A stretch of 64,000 nt of DNA. Source: Caenimonas soli (GTDB taxonomy: Bacteria; Pseudomonadota; Gammaproteobacteria; Burkholderiales; Burkholderiaceae_C). This document shows, piece after piece, positions 44,532-52,754 of the stretch. The stretch is from NCBI RefSeq assembly GCF_013155545.1, contig NZ_JABJVV010000003.1:124001-188000 (forward strand). The letters run 5' to 3'. How positions within the stretch are numbered: the stretch's first letter is position 1; each line of letters starts with the position of its first letter. The translations under genes and the position numbers were made by a program. The notes under the pieces were generated by a model. It did no database searches. It saw only the letters and a list, made by a program, of their open reading frames with translations, and was not told the origin of the DNA.

Positions 44532-45875
44532 TCAGGCCCAGCCCGCAAGGCGTAATGCGAGACCCGCCAGCGCGCAGCCGGCAATCACCGGGATCACGCC
44601 CAGCTTGTAGCGCAGCAGGGCGACGGCGGCGGCGGCGGCCAGGCCCAGCGCCACCCAGTCGATGCGTCCATCGGCGCGCTGCGCGATGTGCACCAGGAAG
44701 AACAACGCCAGGCTGGCGATCACGCCGACCACGGCGGCGGTGATCGCCGTGAGCGGGGCGGTGAACTTCAGGTTGCCGTGGGTCGACTCCACCAACGGGC
44801 CGCCCGCCAGGATGAACAGGAACGATGGCAGGAAGGTAAACCAGGTCACCACGACCGCGGCCAGCGCCGCGCCCGCGAACAGCATGTCGGGCCCCAGCAC
44901 CTGGCGGGTCCAGCCGCCGACGAAGCCGACGAAAGCCACCACCATGATCAGCGGGCCGGGAGTGGTCTCACCCAGCGCCAGTCCATCGATCATCTGCGGC
45001 CCGGTGAGCCAGTGGAACTGCTCCACCGCCCCCTGGTACACATAGGGCAGCACGGCGTAGGCGCCGCCGAAGGTCAGCAGCGCGGCCTTGGTGAAGAACC
45101 AGCCCATCTGGGCCAGTGCACTGTCCCATCCCTGCGCCCCCACCAGCAGGGCCATCGGCAGCGCCCACAGCAAGGCCCCGACCAGGACGACCCTGGCCAG
45201 GCGCGATTTCCTGAACAAGGCGTGGGCGGGCGTCGGCGTCGCATCGTCGATGATGAAGCCGCCCCGACCGTGCGTCTCGCCCTCGGTATTGGCAGCACCA
45301 TGTCCGCCGCCGGCCGCGAATTGCGCGGGCAGGTATTTGCCGCCCAGCGCACCGGTGATCGCCGCAGCCAACACCACCCACGGAAAAGGAATTTTCAGCA
45401 CCGCGATGGCGACGAAACTCAACACGGAGATCGCCCACAGCAGCGGCACCTGGCGCGGACTCTTCAGCGTGCGCCCGCCGATGCGCCACACGGCCTGCAG
45501 CACGATGGCGGCGACGGCGGGCTTGATGCCGTAGAAGATCCCCGCTACCCAGCTCACCTCGCCGAAGGCCACATAGATCCAGCTCAGCCCGATCAGGATG
45601 AACAGCGAGGGCAGCACGAACAGCGCACCCGCCACGACGCCGCCCCAGGTGCGGTGCATCAGCCAGCCGATGTAGGTGGCCAGCTGCTGCGCCTCGGGGC
45701 CGGGCAGGAGCATGCAGTAGTTGAGCGCGTGCAGGAAGCGCCGCTCCGAGATCCAGCGCCTTTGCTCCACCAGTTCGCGGTGCATGATCGCGATCTGCCC
45801 GGCCGGCCCGCCGAAGCTGATGAAGCCGAGCTTGAGCCAGAACCGCAGCGCCTCACCAAAACTCACCGCCCTCAT
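44532..45875 (-). CDS. chrA: Chromate transporter ChrA
   Basis: A 447-residue inner-membrane protein made of two CHR domains, as in long-chain ChrA. The first has FGGPAGQIAIMHRELVE and LLPGPEAQQLATYIGW, the second FGGAYAVLPYVYQGAVE and TTPGPLIMVVAFVGF; about ten hydrophobic helices are visible. ChrA exports chromate. ATG 45875 overlaps the end of the rhodanese-ChrB gene (ATGA). The long hydrophilic loop between the halves contains a His/Gly-rich patch (GGGHGAANTEGETHGRGG). Confidence 0.93.
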   Translation of the reverse strand: MRAVSFGEALRFWLKLGFISFGGPAGQIAIMHRELVEQRRWISERRFLHALNYCMLLPGPEAQQLATYIGWLMHRTWGGVVAGALFVLPSLFILIGLSWIYVAFGEVSWVAGIFYGIKPAVAAIVLQAVWRIGGRTLKSPRQVPLLWAISVLSFVAIAVLKIPFPWVVLAAAITGALGGKYLPAQFAAGGGHGAANTEGETHGRGGFIIDDATPTPAHALFRKSRLARVVLVGALLWALPMALLVGAQGWDSALAQMGWFFTKAALLTFGGAYAVLPYVYQGAVEQFHWLTGPQMIDGLALGETTPGPLIMVVAFVGFVGGWTRQVLGPDMLFAGAALAAVVVTWFTFLPSFLFILAGGPLVESTHGNLKFTAPLTAITAAVVGVIASLALFFLVHIAQRADGRIDWVALGLAAAAAVALLRYKLGVIPVIAGCALAGLALRLAGWA

Positions 45876-46705
45876 TGGGCTGCCGCCGGCGGCGTGTGCA
45901 CGCGCCAGCTGTGCGTTTCGCCCTGAGCGCTGCGGCACCACTCGTACAGGGCGTCGTACAGCGGCATCGCGGCGGCCAGCATCGCCTGGTCGTCATCGGC
46001 ATGCAGTCGCGATAGACCCAGCGACACCGCCAGCAGGCCGGCGGCCTGCGGCGCCAGGGACAACCGGTCGGTGTCGGCGCCGCGCACGATGGTCGCGAGC
46101 GTAGCCAGCGCCGGCTCCTGCAACTCGAAGGCGCCCAGCAGAGCGTCGAAGCTGCAGCGCTCCCACTCGTGGGAAATTGGGGCGCCGGGAATGTCGTAGG
46201 GCACCGCCTTTAGCCGCGCCGCTTCGGCGAAGACCTGCTCCGTCGGCACATAGAAAAATTCCGCGGCCGGATCGATGAAACGGCGTACCAGCCAAGGGCC
46301 GGCGATGCGGTCGATCTTGGGCCGCTCGCGCGTGATCCAGCGCGACGGCCTCTCGCCGGTGACTCCCAGGTCCGCGCGCTTGCGGATGGTGGGCAAGCCG
46401 TGTTCGATCAGGCCCTCGATGCCGCCTTGCAGGTAGCGGGCGTTCCAACCCGCCGCGCGCAACTGGGCCGCTGCCTGCTCACCGACTTCCAGCCCATGTA
46501 CGCAGTAGACGATGGCCAGCCCCGGGCTGTTGGCCGCGGCAAAGGGGGCGACCTGCTCGGGCGCACAACGCCGCGCGCCCGGCAATATGCGTTCGCTCTC
46601 GCGAAAGCGTTCCTCGCGCCGCACGTCGAGCACCAAGGGGGCGTCGGCGTTGCCGAGCAAGGCCAGGAACTGTTCAGGGGAAATGGAATGCGATGCGGTG
46701 TCCAC
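45872..46705 (-). CDS. Rhodanese and ChrB C-terminal domain protein
   Basis: A 277-residue fusion. Residues 5-115 form a rhodanese domain (LVLDVRREERF, active-site loop VYCVHGLEVG with the catalytic Cys). Residues 120-275 match the chromate-resistance ChrB domain (SRWITRERPKIDRIAGPWLV, RRFIDPAAEFFYVP). It is the first gene of a pair with chrA and probably acts in chromate resistance as regulator or reductase partner. The start is read as GTG at 46705, with GGAG seven bases upstream; the in-frame TTG at 46717 is part of that ribosome-binding site. Confidence 0.85.
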   Translation of the reverse strand: MDTASHSISPEQFLALLGNADAPLVLDVRREERFRESERILPGARRCAPEQVAPFAAANSPGLAIVYCVHGLEVGEQAAAQLRAAGWNARYLQGGIEGLIEHGLPTIRKRADLGVTGERPSRWITRERPKIDRIAGPWLVRRFIDPAAEFFYVPTEQVFAEAARLKAVPYDIPGAPISHEWERCSFDALLGAFELQEPALATLATIVRGADTDRLSLAPQAAGLLAVSLGLSRLHADDDQAMLAAAMPLYDALYEWCRSAQGETHSWRVHTPPAAAQ

Positions 46706-46873
46706 GGAAAACTCCAAAGGTGAAGCTGCCAGCGCTTGGACGGGACACCGTCTATCTGTGAAGACCCGGGAGGCTGTATTCCCGATGGCCGAATATTAGC
46801 GCACTTGGTACGCGTGCGATCACGGCCTATATTGAAGACCCGTCTCTACATGCCAGCCAACCAAGGAGTGATC

Positions 46874-47536
46874 ATGTCGCTACGCATCAATGATGTCGCA
46901 CCGGACTTCACGGCCGAGACCACGCAGGGCCCCATCAAGTTTCACGAATGGATAGGCGACAGCTGGGCCATCCTGTTTTCGCATCCCAAGGATTTCACCC
47001 CGGTGTGCACCACCGAGCTGGGCTACATGGCCAAGATCGAACCGGAATTCAAGAAGCGCAATACCAAGCTCATCGGCCTCAGCGTAGACCCGGTCGACAA
47101 CCACCGCACCTGGGCCAAGGACATCGAGGAGACACAGGGCTATCTGCCCAACTATCCGATGATCGGCGACCCGGAACTGAAGGTCTCCAAGCTCTACAAC
47201 ATGCTGCCGGCCGAAGAGCCCGGCAGTTCGGAAGGCCGCACACCGGTCCAGAACCAGACCGTGCGCTCGGTCTTCGTCATCGGCCCCGACAAGAAGGTCA
47301 AGCTGATGCTGACCTACCCCATGACCACCGGTCGCAACTTCGACGAGATCCTGCGGGTGCTCGACTCGATGCAGCTCACCCTGAAGCACCGGGTCGCGAC
47401 CCCCGTCAACTGGCGGCAGGGCGAAGACGTGATCATTGCCGGCTCGGTCTCCGACGACGATGCCAAGAAGCTGTTCCCGGAAGGCTGGAAGGCGCCGAAG
47501 CCCTATCTGCGGATCGTCCCGCAGCCCGGCCGCTGA
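46874..47536 (+). CDS. 1-Cys peroxiredoxin (Prx6 type)
   Basis: A 220-residue thiol peroxidase. The peroxidatic Cys is in HPKDFTPVCTTE, followed by LIGLSVDPVDNHRTW and the C-terminal 1-Cys domain (PYLRIVPQPGR). There is no resolving Cys in the usual place. It detoxifies H2O2 and organic peroxides in the cytoplasm. AAGGAG precedes the ATG. It is divergent from the chromate genes, whose substrate causes oxidative stress, which fits the placing. Confidence 0.95.
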   Translation: MSLRINDVAPDFTAETTQGPIKFHEWIGDSWAILFSHPKDFTPVCTTELGYMAKIEPEFKKRNTKLIGLSVDPVDNHRTWAKDIEETQGYLPNYPMIGDPELKVSKLYNMLPAEEPGSSEGRTPVQNQTVRSVFVIGPDKKVKLMLTYPMTTGRNFDEILRVLDSMQLTLKHRVATPVNWRQGEDVIIAGSVSDDDAKKLFPEGWKAPKPYLRIVPQPGR

Positions 47537-47604
47537 CCGGGAACTCGACGCAAGGCGATTCGATCCAACTCTTTCCGGCATCAGCCGGCGACAGGAGGTG
47601 AACC

Positions 47605-47970
47605 ATGCAGCAACCCAAACATTGGCAGGACCTGGTCAACGCGGTCCTCGGCATCTGGGTGATCATTTCGCCCTGGGCCCTGGGCTTCGATGGTTCGTCC
47701 ATGGCCATGTCGAATGCGGTGATCGTAGGCGCCTTGCTGGTCGCTACGGCGCTGGGGGCGGCTTTCGTGCCGAGGGCGTGGGAGGAGTGGACCGAAGCGG
47801 GCCTCGGGGTCTGGCTGGTCGTGTCGCCCTGGGTCCTGGGCTTCAGCGGCAATCGCAACGCCATGCTCAGCATGGTGATCACCGGCGTGATCGTCGTGGC
47901 GCTGGCGCTGTGGACGCTGTTCACCGACAAGGACTACAGCGCCGCGATGCGCGAGCGGATGGTGCACTGA
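47605..47970 (+). CDS. SPW-repeat membrane protein
   Basis: A 121-residue membrane protein with two SPW motifs (VIISPWALGF and LVVSPWVLGF), each in a two-helix unit, four helices in total. The family is uncharacterised. The ribosome-binding site GACAGGAGGTG is near perfect. It follows the peroxiredoxin gene by 68 bases and may be cotranscribed. Confidence 0.9.
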   Translation: MQQPKHWQDLVNAVLGIWVIISPWALGFDGSSMAMSNAVIVGALLVATALGAAFVPRAWEEWTEAGLGVWLVVSPWVLGFSGNRNAMLSMVITGVIVVALALWTLFTDKDYSAAMRERMVH

Positions 47971-47987
47971 CGCACTGAGCCGGCGGG

Positions 47988-48572
47988 TCAGCCCCGCTCG
48001 ATCTTGAAGACTGCTGTGCCGGCGCGGGCATTCGGCAGGAAACGAATTTCGCGCCCTTCCTGCAGGCCATAGCTGTCCAGAATGGCCAGCCGGTTCTTGG
48101 TCGCCAGCACTTCGAAGTCCTTGAACGTGCCGACACGGATGTTGGGTGTGTCGTACCACTGGTAGGGCAGGCGCTTGGTCACCGGCATCCGGCCGCGCGC
48201 GATGGAAAGCCGGTTGGGCCAGTGCGCGAAATTCGGAAACGCCACCACGCCGATGCGGCCGACGCGCGCCGTTTCGACCAGCATGGTCTCGGTGTTGCGC
48301 AGGTGCTGCAGGGTATCAATCTGCAGCACCACGTCGAACGATGCGTCGTCGAACATCGACAGGCCTTCGTCGAGGTTGAGCTGGATCACGTTGACGCCGC
48401 GCTTGACGCAGGCCAGCACGTTCTCGTCGGCAATCTCGATGCCGTAGCCACTGCAGCCGCGCTCGCGCTGGAGGTAATCCAGCATGGCGCCGTCGCCGCA
48501 GCCCAGGTCGAGTACGCGCGAACCGGGCGGCACCAAGCCGGCGATCGACTGCATCGTGGCCCGATCGCTCAT
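47988..48572 (-). CDS. metW: Methionine biosynthesis protein MetW
   Basis: A 194-residue AdoMet-dependent methyltransferase-fold protein. [15 protein letters not shown] is motif [12 protein letters not shown] motif II, and [14 protein letters not shown] motif III. MetW is nearly always next to metX in Proteobacteria and is reported to be needed for full MetX activity. The start overlaps the metX stop (ATGA), so the two are translationally coupled. Confidence 0.95.
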   Translation of the reverse strand: MSDRATMQSIAGLVPPGSRVLDLGCGDGAMLDYLQRERGCSGYGIEIADENVLACVKRGVNVIQLNLDEGLSMFDDASFDVVLQIDTLQHLRNTETMLVETARVGRIGVVAFPNFAHWPNRLSIARGRMPVTKRLPYQWYDTPNIRVGTFKDFEVLATKNRLAILDSYGLQEGREIRFLPNARAGTAVFKIERG

Positions 48573-49699
48573 GCGTTCACCTCCTTGCCGATCCGCTCAA
48601 AGTAAGAGCGCACCACGCCCAGGTAGCGCGCATCTTCCAGCAGGAAGGCGTCGTGGCCGTGCGGGGCGTCGATCTCGGCGTAGCTCACGTCGCACCGGTT
48701 GTCCAGCAGGGCCTTGACGATCTCGCGGCTGCGCGCGGGCGCGAAGCGCCAGTCGGTGGTGAAACTGACCAGCAGGAATCTTGCCTTGGCCACGGCCAGC
48801 GCCCGGGCGAGTTTGCCGTTGTGGCGCAGGGCCGGATCGAAATAGTCGAGGGCGCGCGTGATCAGCAGGTAGGTGTTGGCGTCGAAGTAGTCGCTGAACT
48901 TGTCGCCCTGGTAGCGCAGGTAGCTCTCGATCTGGAACTCCACGTCCTGCGTGGTGTAGCGCAGGTCGATTCCTTCGCGCAGCTGCCGGCCGAACTTCTC
49001 GTTCATCACGTCGTCGGACAGGTACGTGATGTGGCCGATCATGCGGGCGATGCGCAGGCCGCGCTTGGGTATCACGCCGTGCTGGTAGAAATGCCCGCCG
49101 TGGAAGTCGGGGTCGGTCACGATGGCACGGCGCGCCACTTCGTTGAAGGCGATGTTCTCGGCGGTGAGGTTGGGCGCGCTGGCCACCACGACGGCGTGAC
49201 GCACCCGCTCGGGATACTGCAAGGTCCAGGACAGCGCCTGCATGCCGCCCAGGCTGCCGCCCATGACGGCGGCCAGTGCCTGGATGCCCAGGCCGTCGAG
49301 CAGTCGCGCCTGGGCATTGACCCAGTCCTCCACCGTGACCACGGGGAAGTCGGCGCCATACACCTTGCCCGTGTCGGGATGGATGTGCATCGGCCCGGTC
49401 GAGCCGAAGCAAGAGCCCAGGTTGTTGACGCCGATGACGAAGAAGCGGTCGGTGTCCACCGGCTTGCCGGGGCCGATCATGGTGTCCCACCAGCCTTCGG
49501 ACTTGTCCTGGCCGGCGTAAACCCCCGCCACATGGTGCGAGGCATTCAGCGCGTGGCAGACCAGGACCGCGTTGCTCCTGTCGGCATTGAGGCGGCCATA
49601 GGTTTCGTAGGCCAGCGAATAACCGCGAATCGACGCGCCGCTTTGCAAGGCAAGCGGCTCGCTGAACTCCATCGACTGCGAAACGGCAACAAGCGTCAT
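48569..49699 (-). CDS. metX: Homoserine O-acyltransferase
   Basis: A 376-residue alpha/beta hydrolase-fold enzyme that acylates homoserine (acetyl- or succinyl-CoA; the sequence does not let me decide by eye). The nucleophile is in [14 protein letters not shown], with [12 protein letters not shown] before it and Asp/His near the C-terminus ([12 protein letters not shown]). The ATG at 49699 lies one base from the U-tract of the upstream terminator and has no ribosome-binding site; ATG 49672 is the next choice, but family N-termini favour 49699. Controlled by a SAM-II riboswitch. Confidence 0.94.
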   Translation of the reverse strand: MTLVAVSQSMEFSEPLALQSGASIRGYSLAYETYGRLNADRSNAVLVCHALNASHHVAGVYAGQDKSEGWWDTMIGPGKPVDTDRFFVIGVNNLGSCFGSTGPMHIHPDTGKVYGADFPVVTVEDWVNAQARLLDGLGIQALAAVMGGSLGGMQALSWTLQYPERVRHAVVVASAPNLTAENIAFNEVARRAIVTDPDFHGGHFYQHGVIPKRGLRIARMIGHITYLSDDVMNEKFGRQLREGIDLRYTTQDVEFQIESYLRYQGDKFSDYFDANTYLLITRALDYFDPALRHNGKLARALAVAKARFLLVSFTTDWRFAPARSREIVKALLDNRCDVSYAEIDAPHGHDAFLLEDARYLGVVRSYFERIGKEVNA

Positions 49700-49700
49700 G

Positions 49701-49742
49701 AAAACAAAAAACCCGGCGTCGCTAAAGAGGCGAGGCCGGGTT
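49701..49742 (-). terminator. Riboswitch-linked intrinsic terminator of metX
   Basis: On the minus strand AACCCGGC pairs with GCCGGGTT (49735-49742 with 49710-49717), with an inner TCGC/GCGA stem, then TTTTTTGTTTT. It lies between the SAM-II aptamer and the metX ATG, so it should be the expression platform. Confidence 0.88.
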
Positions 49743-49749
49743 CGGGCAG

Positions 49750-49804
49750 GCTGTCTTTAGCTGAATTTATTGAGCGCCCGCAAGCTGGAGCAAATCGGCG
49801 CTGT
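49750..49804 (-). promoter_or_regulatory. SAM-II riboswitch aptamer
   Basis: On the minus strand: AGCGCC, GATTTG, then CTTGC and GGGCGCT closing the first stem, an AATAAAT linker, and the conserved AGCTAAAG. The order and spacing match the SAM-II H-type pseudoknot (GCGC, GAUUU, UUGC, GCGC, AAUAAAU, AGCUAAA). Binding of S-adenosylmethionine should shut down metX. Confidence 0.92.
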
Positions 49805-49816
49805 GGCGTCAGTATA

Positions 49817-50380
49817 TCAAGCCCATCCCGCCAGCGCCCCGATCCCCAACGCCGCGAAAATCGCGGCGGACACGCGGTGCACCACACGGATGGGCACGCG
49901 GCGCAAGACTCGATCGCCCAGCCACACGACCGGCGCGTTCGCCAGCATCATGCCCAGCGTGGTGCCGGCCACCACCGCCAGCCAGGCCTTGTACTGCGCC
50001 GCCAGCATCACGGTGGCGACCTGGGTCTTGTCGCCCATCTCCGCCAGGAAGAACGCGATCACCGTGGTGGCGAACACGCCCAGGCGCGGCACCTTGTCGG
50101 CCCCTGCGTCGTCGAGCTTGTCGGGGACCAGCATCCACGAGGCCATGGCGATGAAGGAGCCGCCCAGCACCCAACGCAGCACCTGCGGCCCGACCACCGT
50201 GGTGACCCAGGCGCCGGCGGCGCCGGCCAATGCGTGGTTGGCCAGGGTGGCGACGAGGATGCCCAGCACGATGGGCCAGGGCTTGCGGAAGCGGGCGGCC
50301 AGCAGCAGCGAGAGCAGTTGGGTTTTGTCGCCGATTTCGGCGAGGGCGACGATACCCGTGGAGACGAGGAAAGCTTCCAT
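49817..50380 (-). CDS. GDT1/TMEM165 family cation (Mn) exporter
   Basis: A 187-residue inner-membrane protein with six helices and the two inverted signatures of UPF0016: ALAEIGDKTQLLSLLLA and FLAEMGDKTQVATVMLA. Bacterial members export manganese. The yybP-ykoY riboswitch directly upstream, a manganese sensor, supports that role. ATG 50380 is preferred to the upstream in-frame 50425 because it starts right before the first helix. Confidence 0.92.
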   Translation of the reverse strand: MEAFLVSTGIVALAEIGDKTQLLSLLLAARFRKPWPIVLGILVATLANHALAGAAGAWVTTVVGPQVLRWVLGGSFIAMASWMLVPDKLDDAGADKVPRLGVFATTVIAFFLAEMGDKTQVATVMLAAQYKAWLAVVAGTTLGMMLANAPVVWLGDRVLRRVPIRVVHRVSAAIFAALGIGALAGWA

Positions 50381-50446
50381 GAAAGGCGTCCAGGCCGGAA
50401 CGAGCACACATTGACCGCACAGCATCCCCGGCCAAAAACGGAGGCT

Positions 50447-50558
50447 GCGCAGTCAAAGGTCTCGCCAAGTCCGGAAACCGCCTGCGCCATGGATGCGAAT
50501 CCAAGTCTGTTGACGCAGGCCCCTCTCGAAGCTGAAGGGAGGCTACTCCCCAATGACA
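50447..50558 (-). promoter_or_regulatory. yybP-ykoY (Mn2+) riboswitch
   Basis: On the minus strand: GGGGAGTAGCC (50551-50541), then GCGTCAACAGACTTGG, and later GACTTGGCGAGACCTTTGAC (about 50471-50452). These are the conserved L1 and L3 strands of the yybP-ykoY motif in the right order. It precedes the GDT1-family gene by about 70 bases. Confidence 0.92.
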
Positions 50559-50604
50559 GCCGCGATTGTACCGGGGCAAGTCGTGCGATGATTTCCTCTT
50601 GCAT

Positions 50605-51177
50605 ATGCCCACACTGACCATCGAAAGCCAGCTGGCCGAACACCGGGGTTACCTGCTGCGGTACGCCCGGCTGCAGCTGCGCAGCGACGCCTGGGCCGAG
50701 GATGCAGTGTCGGAAACCATGCTGGCCGCCCTGTCCAAGCCGCAATCGTTCGGCAACCGCAGCCAGCTCAAGACCTGGCTGGTGGGCATCCTCAAGCACA
50801 AGGTGATCGATATCCTGCGCCAGCGCCAGCGCGAGGTCTGCCTGGCAGATGACGAGAGCGACGGCAGCGAGGAGCTGGAGGCCCTGATGTTCCAGGCCGA
50901 CGGCCATTTCGCCGCCCGGCCCGCCGATTGGGGCGATCCCGAGCAGGAGCTCAGTTCACGCCAGTTTTTTGCCGTGCTCGAGGCCTGCGCCGAGAAACTG
51001 CCCGCCACCATGGGCCGGGTGTTCCTGATGCGCGAATGGCTGGAGCTCTCCGTTGAGGAAATTTGTAAGGAACTCCAGCTCACGCCGACCAACCTCTACG
51101 TCCAGCTGCACCGCGCCCGCCTGCGGCTGCGCGAGTGCCTGGAACTGAACTGGTTTGGAAATCGCGCCGCCCCATGA
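50605..51177 (+). CDS. ECF-type sigma-70 family sigma factor
   Basis: A 190-residue sigma factor. Region 2 is at residues 10-75 (GYLLRYARLQLRSDAWAEDAVSE split; LKTWLVGILKHKVIDILRQR), region 4 at 130-185 (LPATMGRVFLMREWLELSVEEI, then HRARLRLREC). An acidic linker joins them. ATG 50605 fits the family N-terminus. The stop overlaps the anti-sigma gene (ATGA), so they are coupled. Target promoters are unknown. Confidence 0.92.
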   Translation: MPTLTIESQLAEHRGYLLRYARLQLRSDAWAEDAVSETMLAALSKPQSFGNRSQLKTWLVGILKHKVIDILRQRQREVCLADDESDGSEELEALMFQADGHFAARPADWGDPEQELSSRQFFAVLEACAEKLPATMGRVFLMREWLELSVEEICKELQLTPTNLYVQLHRARLRLRECLELNWFGNRAAP

Positions 51178-51413
51178 TCCTGCGTCGAACCTGCAAGGAA
51201 GTCTCCGCCCTGCTGGTGGCGCGGGAAGACCGCGCGCTGCCGGTGGCGGAACGGCTGGCTTTGCGGCTGCATCTGGCGGCCTGCAAAGCCTGCCCGGTGT
51301 TCGAGCGGCAGCTGCTGACAATGCGCAATGCACTGCAGAGCTGGCGGGGCTACACCATTAATAATGGGACGGAAGATGCAAAAGCAGGCACGAGGGGCCA
51401 AGATAGCCCATAA
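51174..51413 (+). CDS. Zinc-finger anti-sigma factor-like protein
   Basis: A 79-residue soluble protein with a zf-HC2-type H-X3-C-X2-C motif (LRLHLAACKACPVFERQLL) and an upstream Cys (RTCKEVSALL). There is no membrane helix, so it would sense a cytoplasmic signal such as redox or metal. Translationally coupled to the sigma gene. The tail after residue 60 looks disordered. Confidence 0.85.
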   Translation: MILRRTCKEVSALLVAREDRALPVAERLALRLHLAACKACPVFERQLLTMRNALQSWRGYTINNGTEDAKAGTRGQDSP

Positions 51414-51492
51414 TACGAGGGTGCCCGCGCGAGCTGGCACATAGGTTTGCGGTGAATGGTCGGTTTCGCGTGGTTTGTAGCTTGCGTTTTTC

Positions 51493-51531
51493 GGACTCCA
51501 TCGCTAGTAGCGTTAATTTCTCGAGGAGTCC
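51493..51531 (+). promoter_or_regulatory. Leader hairpin covering the ribosome-binding site, RRM gene 1
   Basis: GGACTCC (51493-51499) is complementary to GGAGTCC (51525-51531), which contains the ribosome-binding site eight bases before the ATG. An inner CGCT-AGT-AGCG stem lies between. The second RRM gene has the same arrangement. Confidence 0.65.
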
Positions 51532-51536
51532 TTTTA

Positions 51537-51929
51537 ATGGGCAACAAACTTTACGTGGGCAACCTGCCCTATTCGTACCGCGACAGTGACATGGAGCAGG
51601 CGTTCAGCCAGTACGGCACCGTCTCCAGCGCCAAGGTCATGATGGAGCGCGACACCGGCCGTTCCAAGGGTTTCGGCTTTGTCGAAATGAGCAACGAGGC
51701 GGAAGCCAAGGCTGCCATTGAAGGCATGAACGGCCAGCAAATCGGCGGCCGTGGCCTCGTGGTCAACGAAGCTCGTCCCATGGAATCGCGTCCCCCCCGT
51801 ACCGGCGGCTTCGGCGGTGGTGGTGGCGGCGGCGGCTACGGTGGTGGCGGCGGCGGTGGTGGCTACGGTGGCGGCGGCGGCGGTGGCCGTCGTGAAGGCG
51901 GCGGCGGTGGCGGCCGCGGCGGTTACTAA
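51537..51929 (+). CDS. Glycine-rich RRM RNA-binding protein 1
   Basis: A 130-residue protein with one RNA-recognition motif (RNP2 KLYVGNLPYS, RNP1 KGFGFVEM) at residues 3-82 and a Gly-rich tail (repeats of GGGGGYGGGG) with RREGGG and a final RGGY. Such proteins bind RNA and are often induced by cold in bacteria and cyanobacteria. A paralogue follows 262 bases downstream with its own leader and terminator. Confidence 0.95.
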   Translation: MGNKLYVGNLPYSYRDSDMEQAFSQYGTVSSAKVMMERDTGRSKGFGFVEMSNEAEAKAAIEGMNGQQIGGRGLVVNEARPMESRPPRTGGFGGGGGGGGYGGGGGGGGYGGGGGGGRREGGGGGGRGGY

Positions 51930-51953
51930 AACCTGCTGCTGCTTCATGCAGAA

Positions 51954-51976
51954 AAAGGGCCTAAGGGCCCTTTTTT
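51954..51976 (+). terminator. Terminator of RRM gene 1
   Basis: AAAGGGCC (51954-51961), loop TAAG, GGCCCTTT (51966-51973) and further Ts. Confidence 0.88.
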
Positions 51977-52143
51977 CATGCCCGATCGCTTTAGGGTTTT
52001 TGCCATGCGGCAAGGCTGTGCCAGCCCTCCACGCCCGCTCAATATCTGTTCATAATGGAAAAGCGTGGGTATGTAGTTGCACGCAAGGTATGCGGTGAAC
52101 AGGTCACTTTTCGCGTCGCTCAGGTTCAGTTGAATGCGTTTTC

Positions 52144-52186
52144 GGGACTCCATCGCTAACGTCAGTCGTCTTTTTTTAGGAGTCCC
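52144..52186 (+). promoter_or_regulatory. Leader hairpin covering the ribosome-binding site, RRM gene 2
   Basis: GGGACTCC (52144-52151) is complementary to GGAGTCCC (52179-52186), which includes the ribosome-binding site before the ATG at 52192. The upstream leader (TGCGGTGAA, TTTCGCGT, GCGTTTTCGG, ACTCCATCGCTA) is shared with the first RRM gene while the loop sequences differ. Confidence 0.65.
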
Positions 52187-52191
52187 AATCG

Positions 52192-52686
52192 ATGGGCAAC
52201 AAACTTTACGTGGGTAATCTGCCTTACTCCGTGCGCGACAGCGACCTGGAACAGGCATTCGGGCAATTCGGCGCGGTGACCAGCGCCAAGGTGATGATGG
52301 AACGCGACACCGGCCGCTCCAAGGGCTTCGGTTTTGTGGAAATGGCCAGTGACGCTGAAGCTCAGGCAGCGATCACCGGCATGAACGGCCAGCCCCTGGG
52401 TGGCCGCAGCGTGGTTGTCAACGAAGCACGTCCCATGGAATCGCGCCCGCCCCGTACCGGCGGTTATGGCGGTGGTGGTGGCGGCGGTGGTTATGGCGGC
52501 GGTGGCGGTGGCGGTGGTGGTGGATACGGTGGCGGCGGCGGAAGTGGTGGCGGCGGTGGCCGTCGTGAAGGCGGCGGCGGTGGCTACGGCGGCCGCGGCG
52601 GCGGTGGGGGCGATGGCGGATTCCGCAGCCCCTACGGCTCCGGCCCGCGTGGCGGCGGCGGCGGTGGCAACCGCGGCGGCTACTGA
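52192..52686 (+). CDS. Glycine-rich RRM RNA-binding protein 2
   Basis: A 164-residue paralogue of the preceding gene, with the same RRM (KLYVGNLPYSVRDSDLEQAF, KGFGFVEM) and a longer Gly-rich tail broken by RREGGG and a FRSPYGSGPRGG segment, ending NRGGY. The RRMs are nearly identical, so the pair arose by tandem duplication, leader included. It ends in a strong terminator. Confidence 0.95.
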   Translation: MGNKLYVGNLPYSVRDSDLEQAFGQFGAVTSAKVMMERDTGRSKGFGFVEMASDAEAQAAITGMNGQPLGGRSVVVNEARPMESRPPRTGGYGGGGGGGGYGGGGGGGGGGYGGGGGSGGGGGRREGGGGGYGGRGGGGGDGGFRSPYGSGPRGGGGGGNRGGY

Positions 52687-52710
52687 AGCCTGATCCCCAG
52701 CGTTGAATGC

Positions 52711-52738
52711 AAAAGCCCGCCGGCCGGCGGGCTTTTTT
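52711..52738 (+). terminator. Terminator of RRM gene 2
   Basis: AAAAGCCCGCCGG and CCGGCGGGCTTTT (52711-52736) form a 13-bp inverted repeat with Ts after it. It also lies just beyond the end of the convergent MBL-fold gene. Confidence 0.9.
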
Positions 52739-52754
52739 CATGGGCAGTTCAGTT

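Noticed and set aside
51810..52684. Highly repetitive GGTGGCGGC-type tracts resembling a repeat array
   Set aside because: They encode the glycine-rich tails of two RRM proteins in frame; there are no spacers or leader as in CRISPR.
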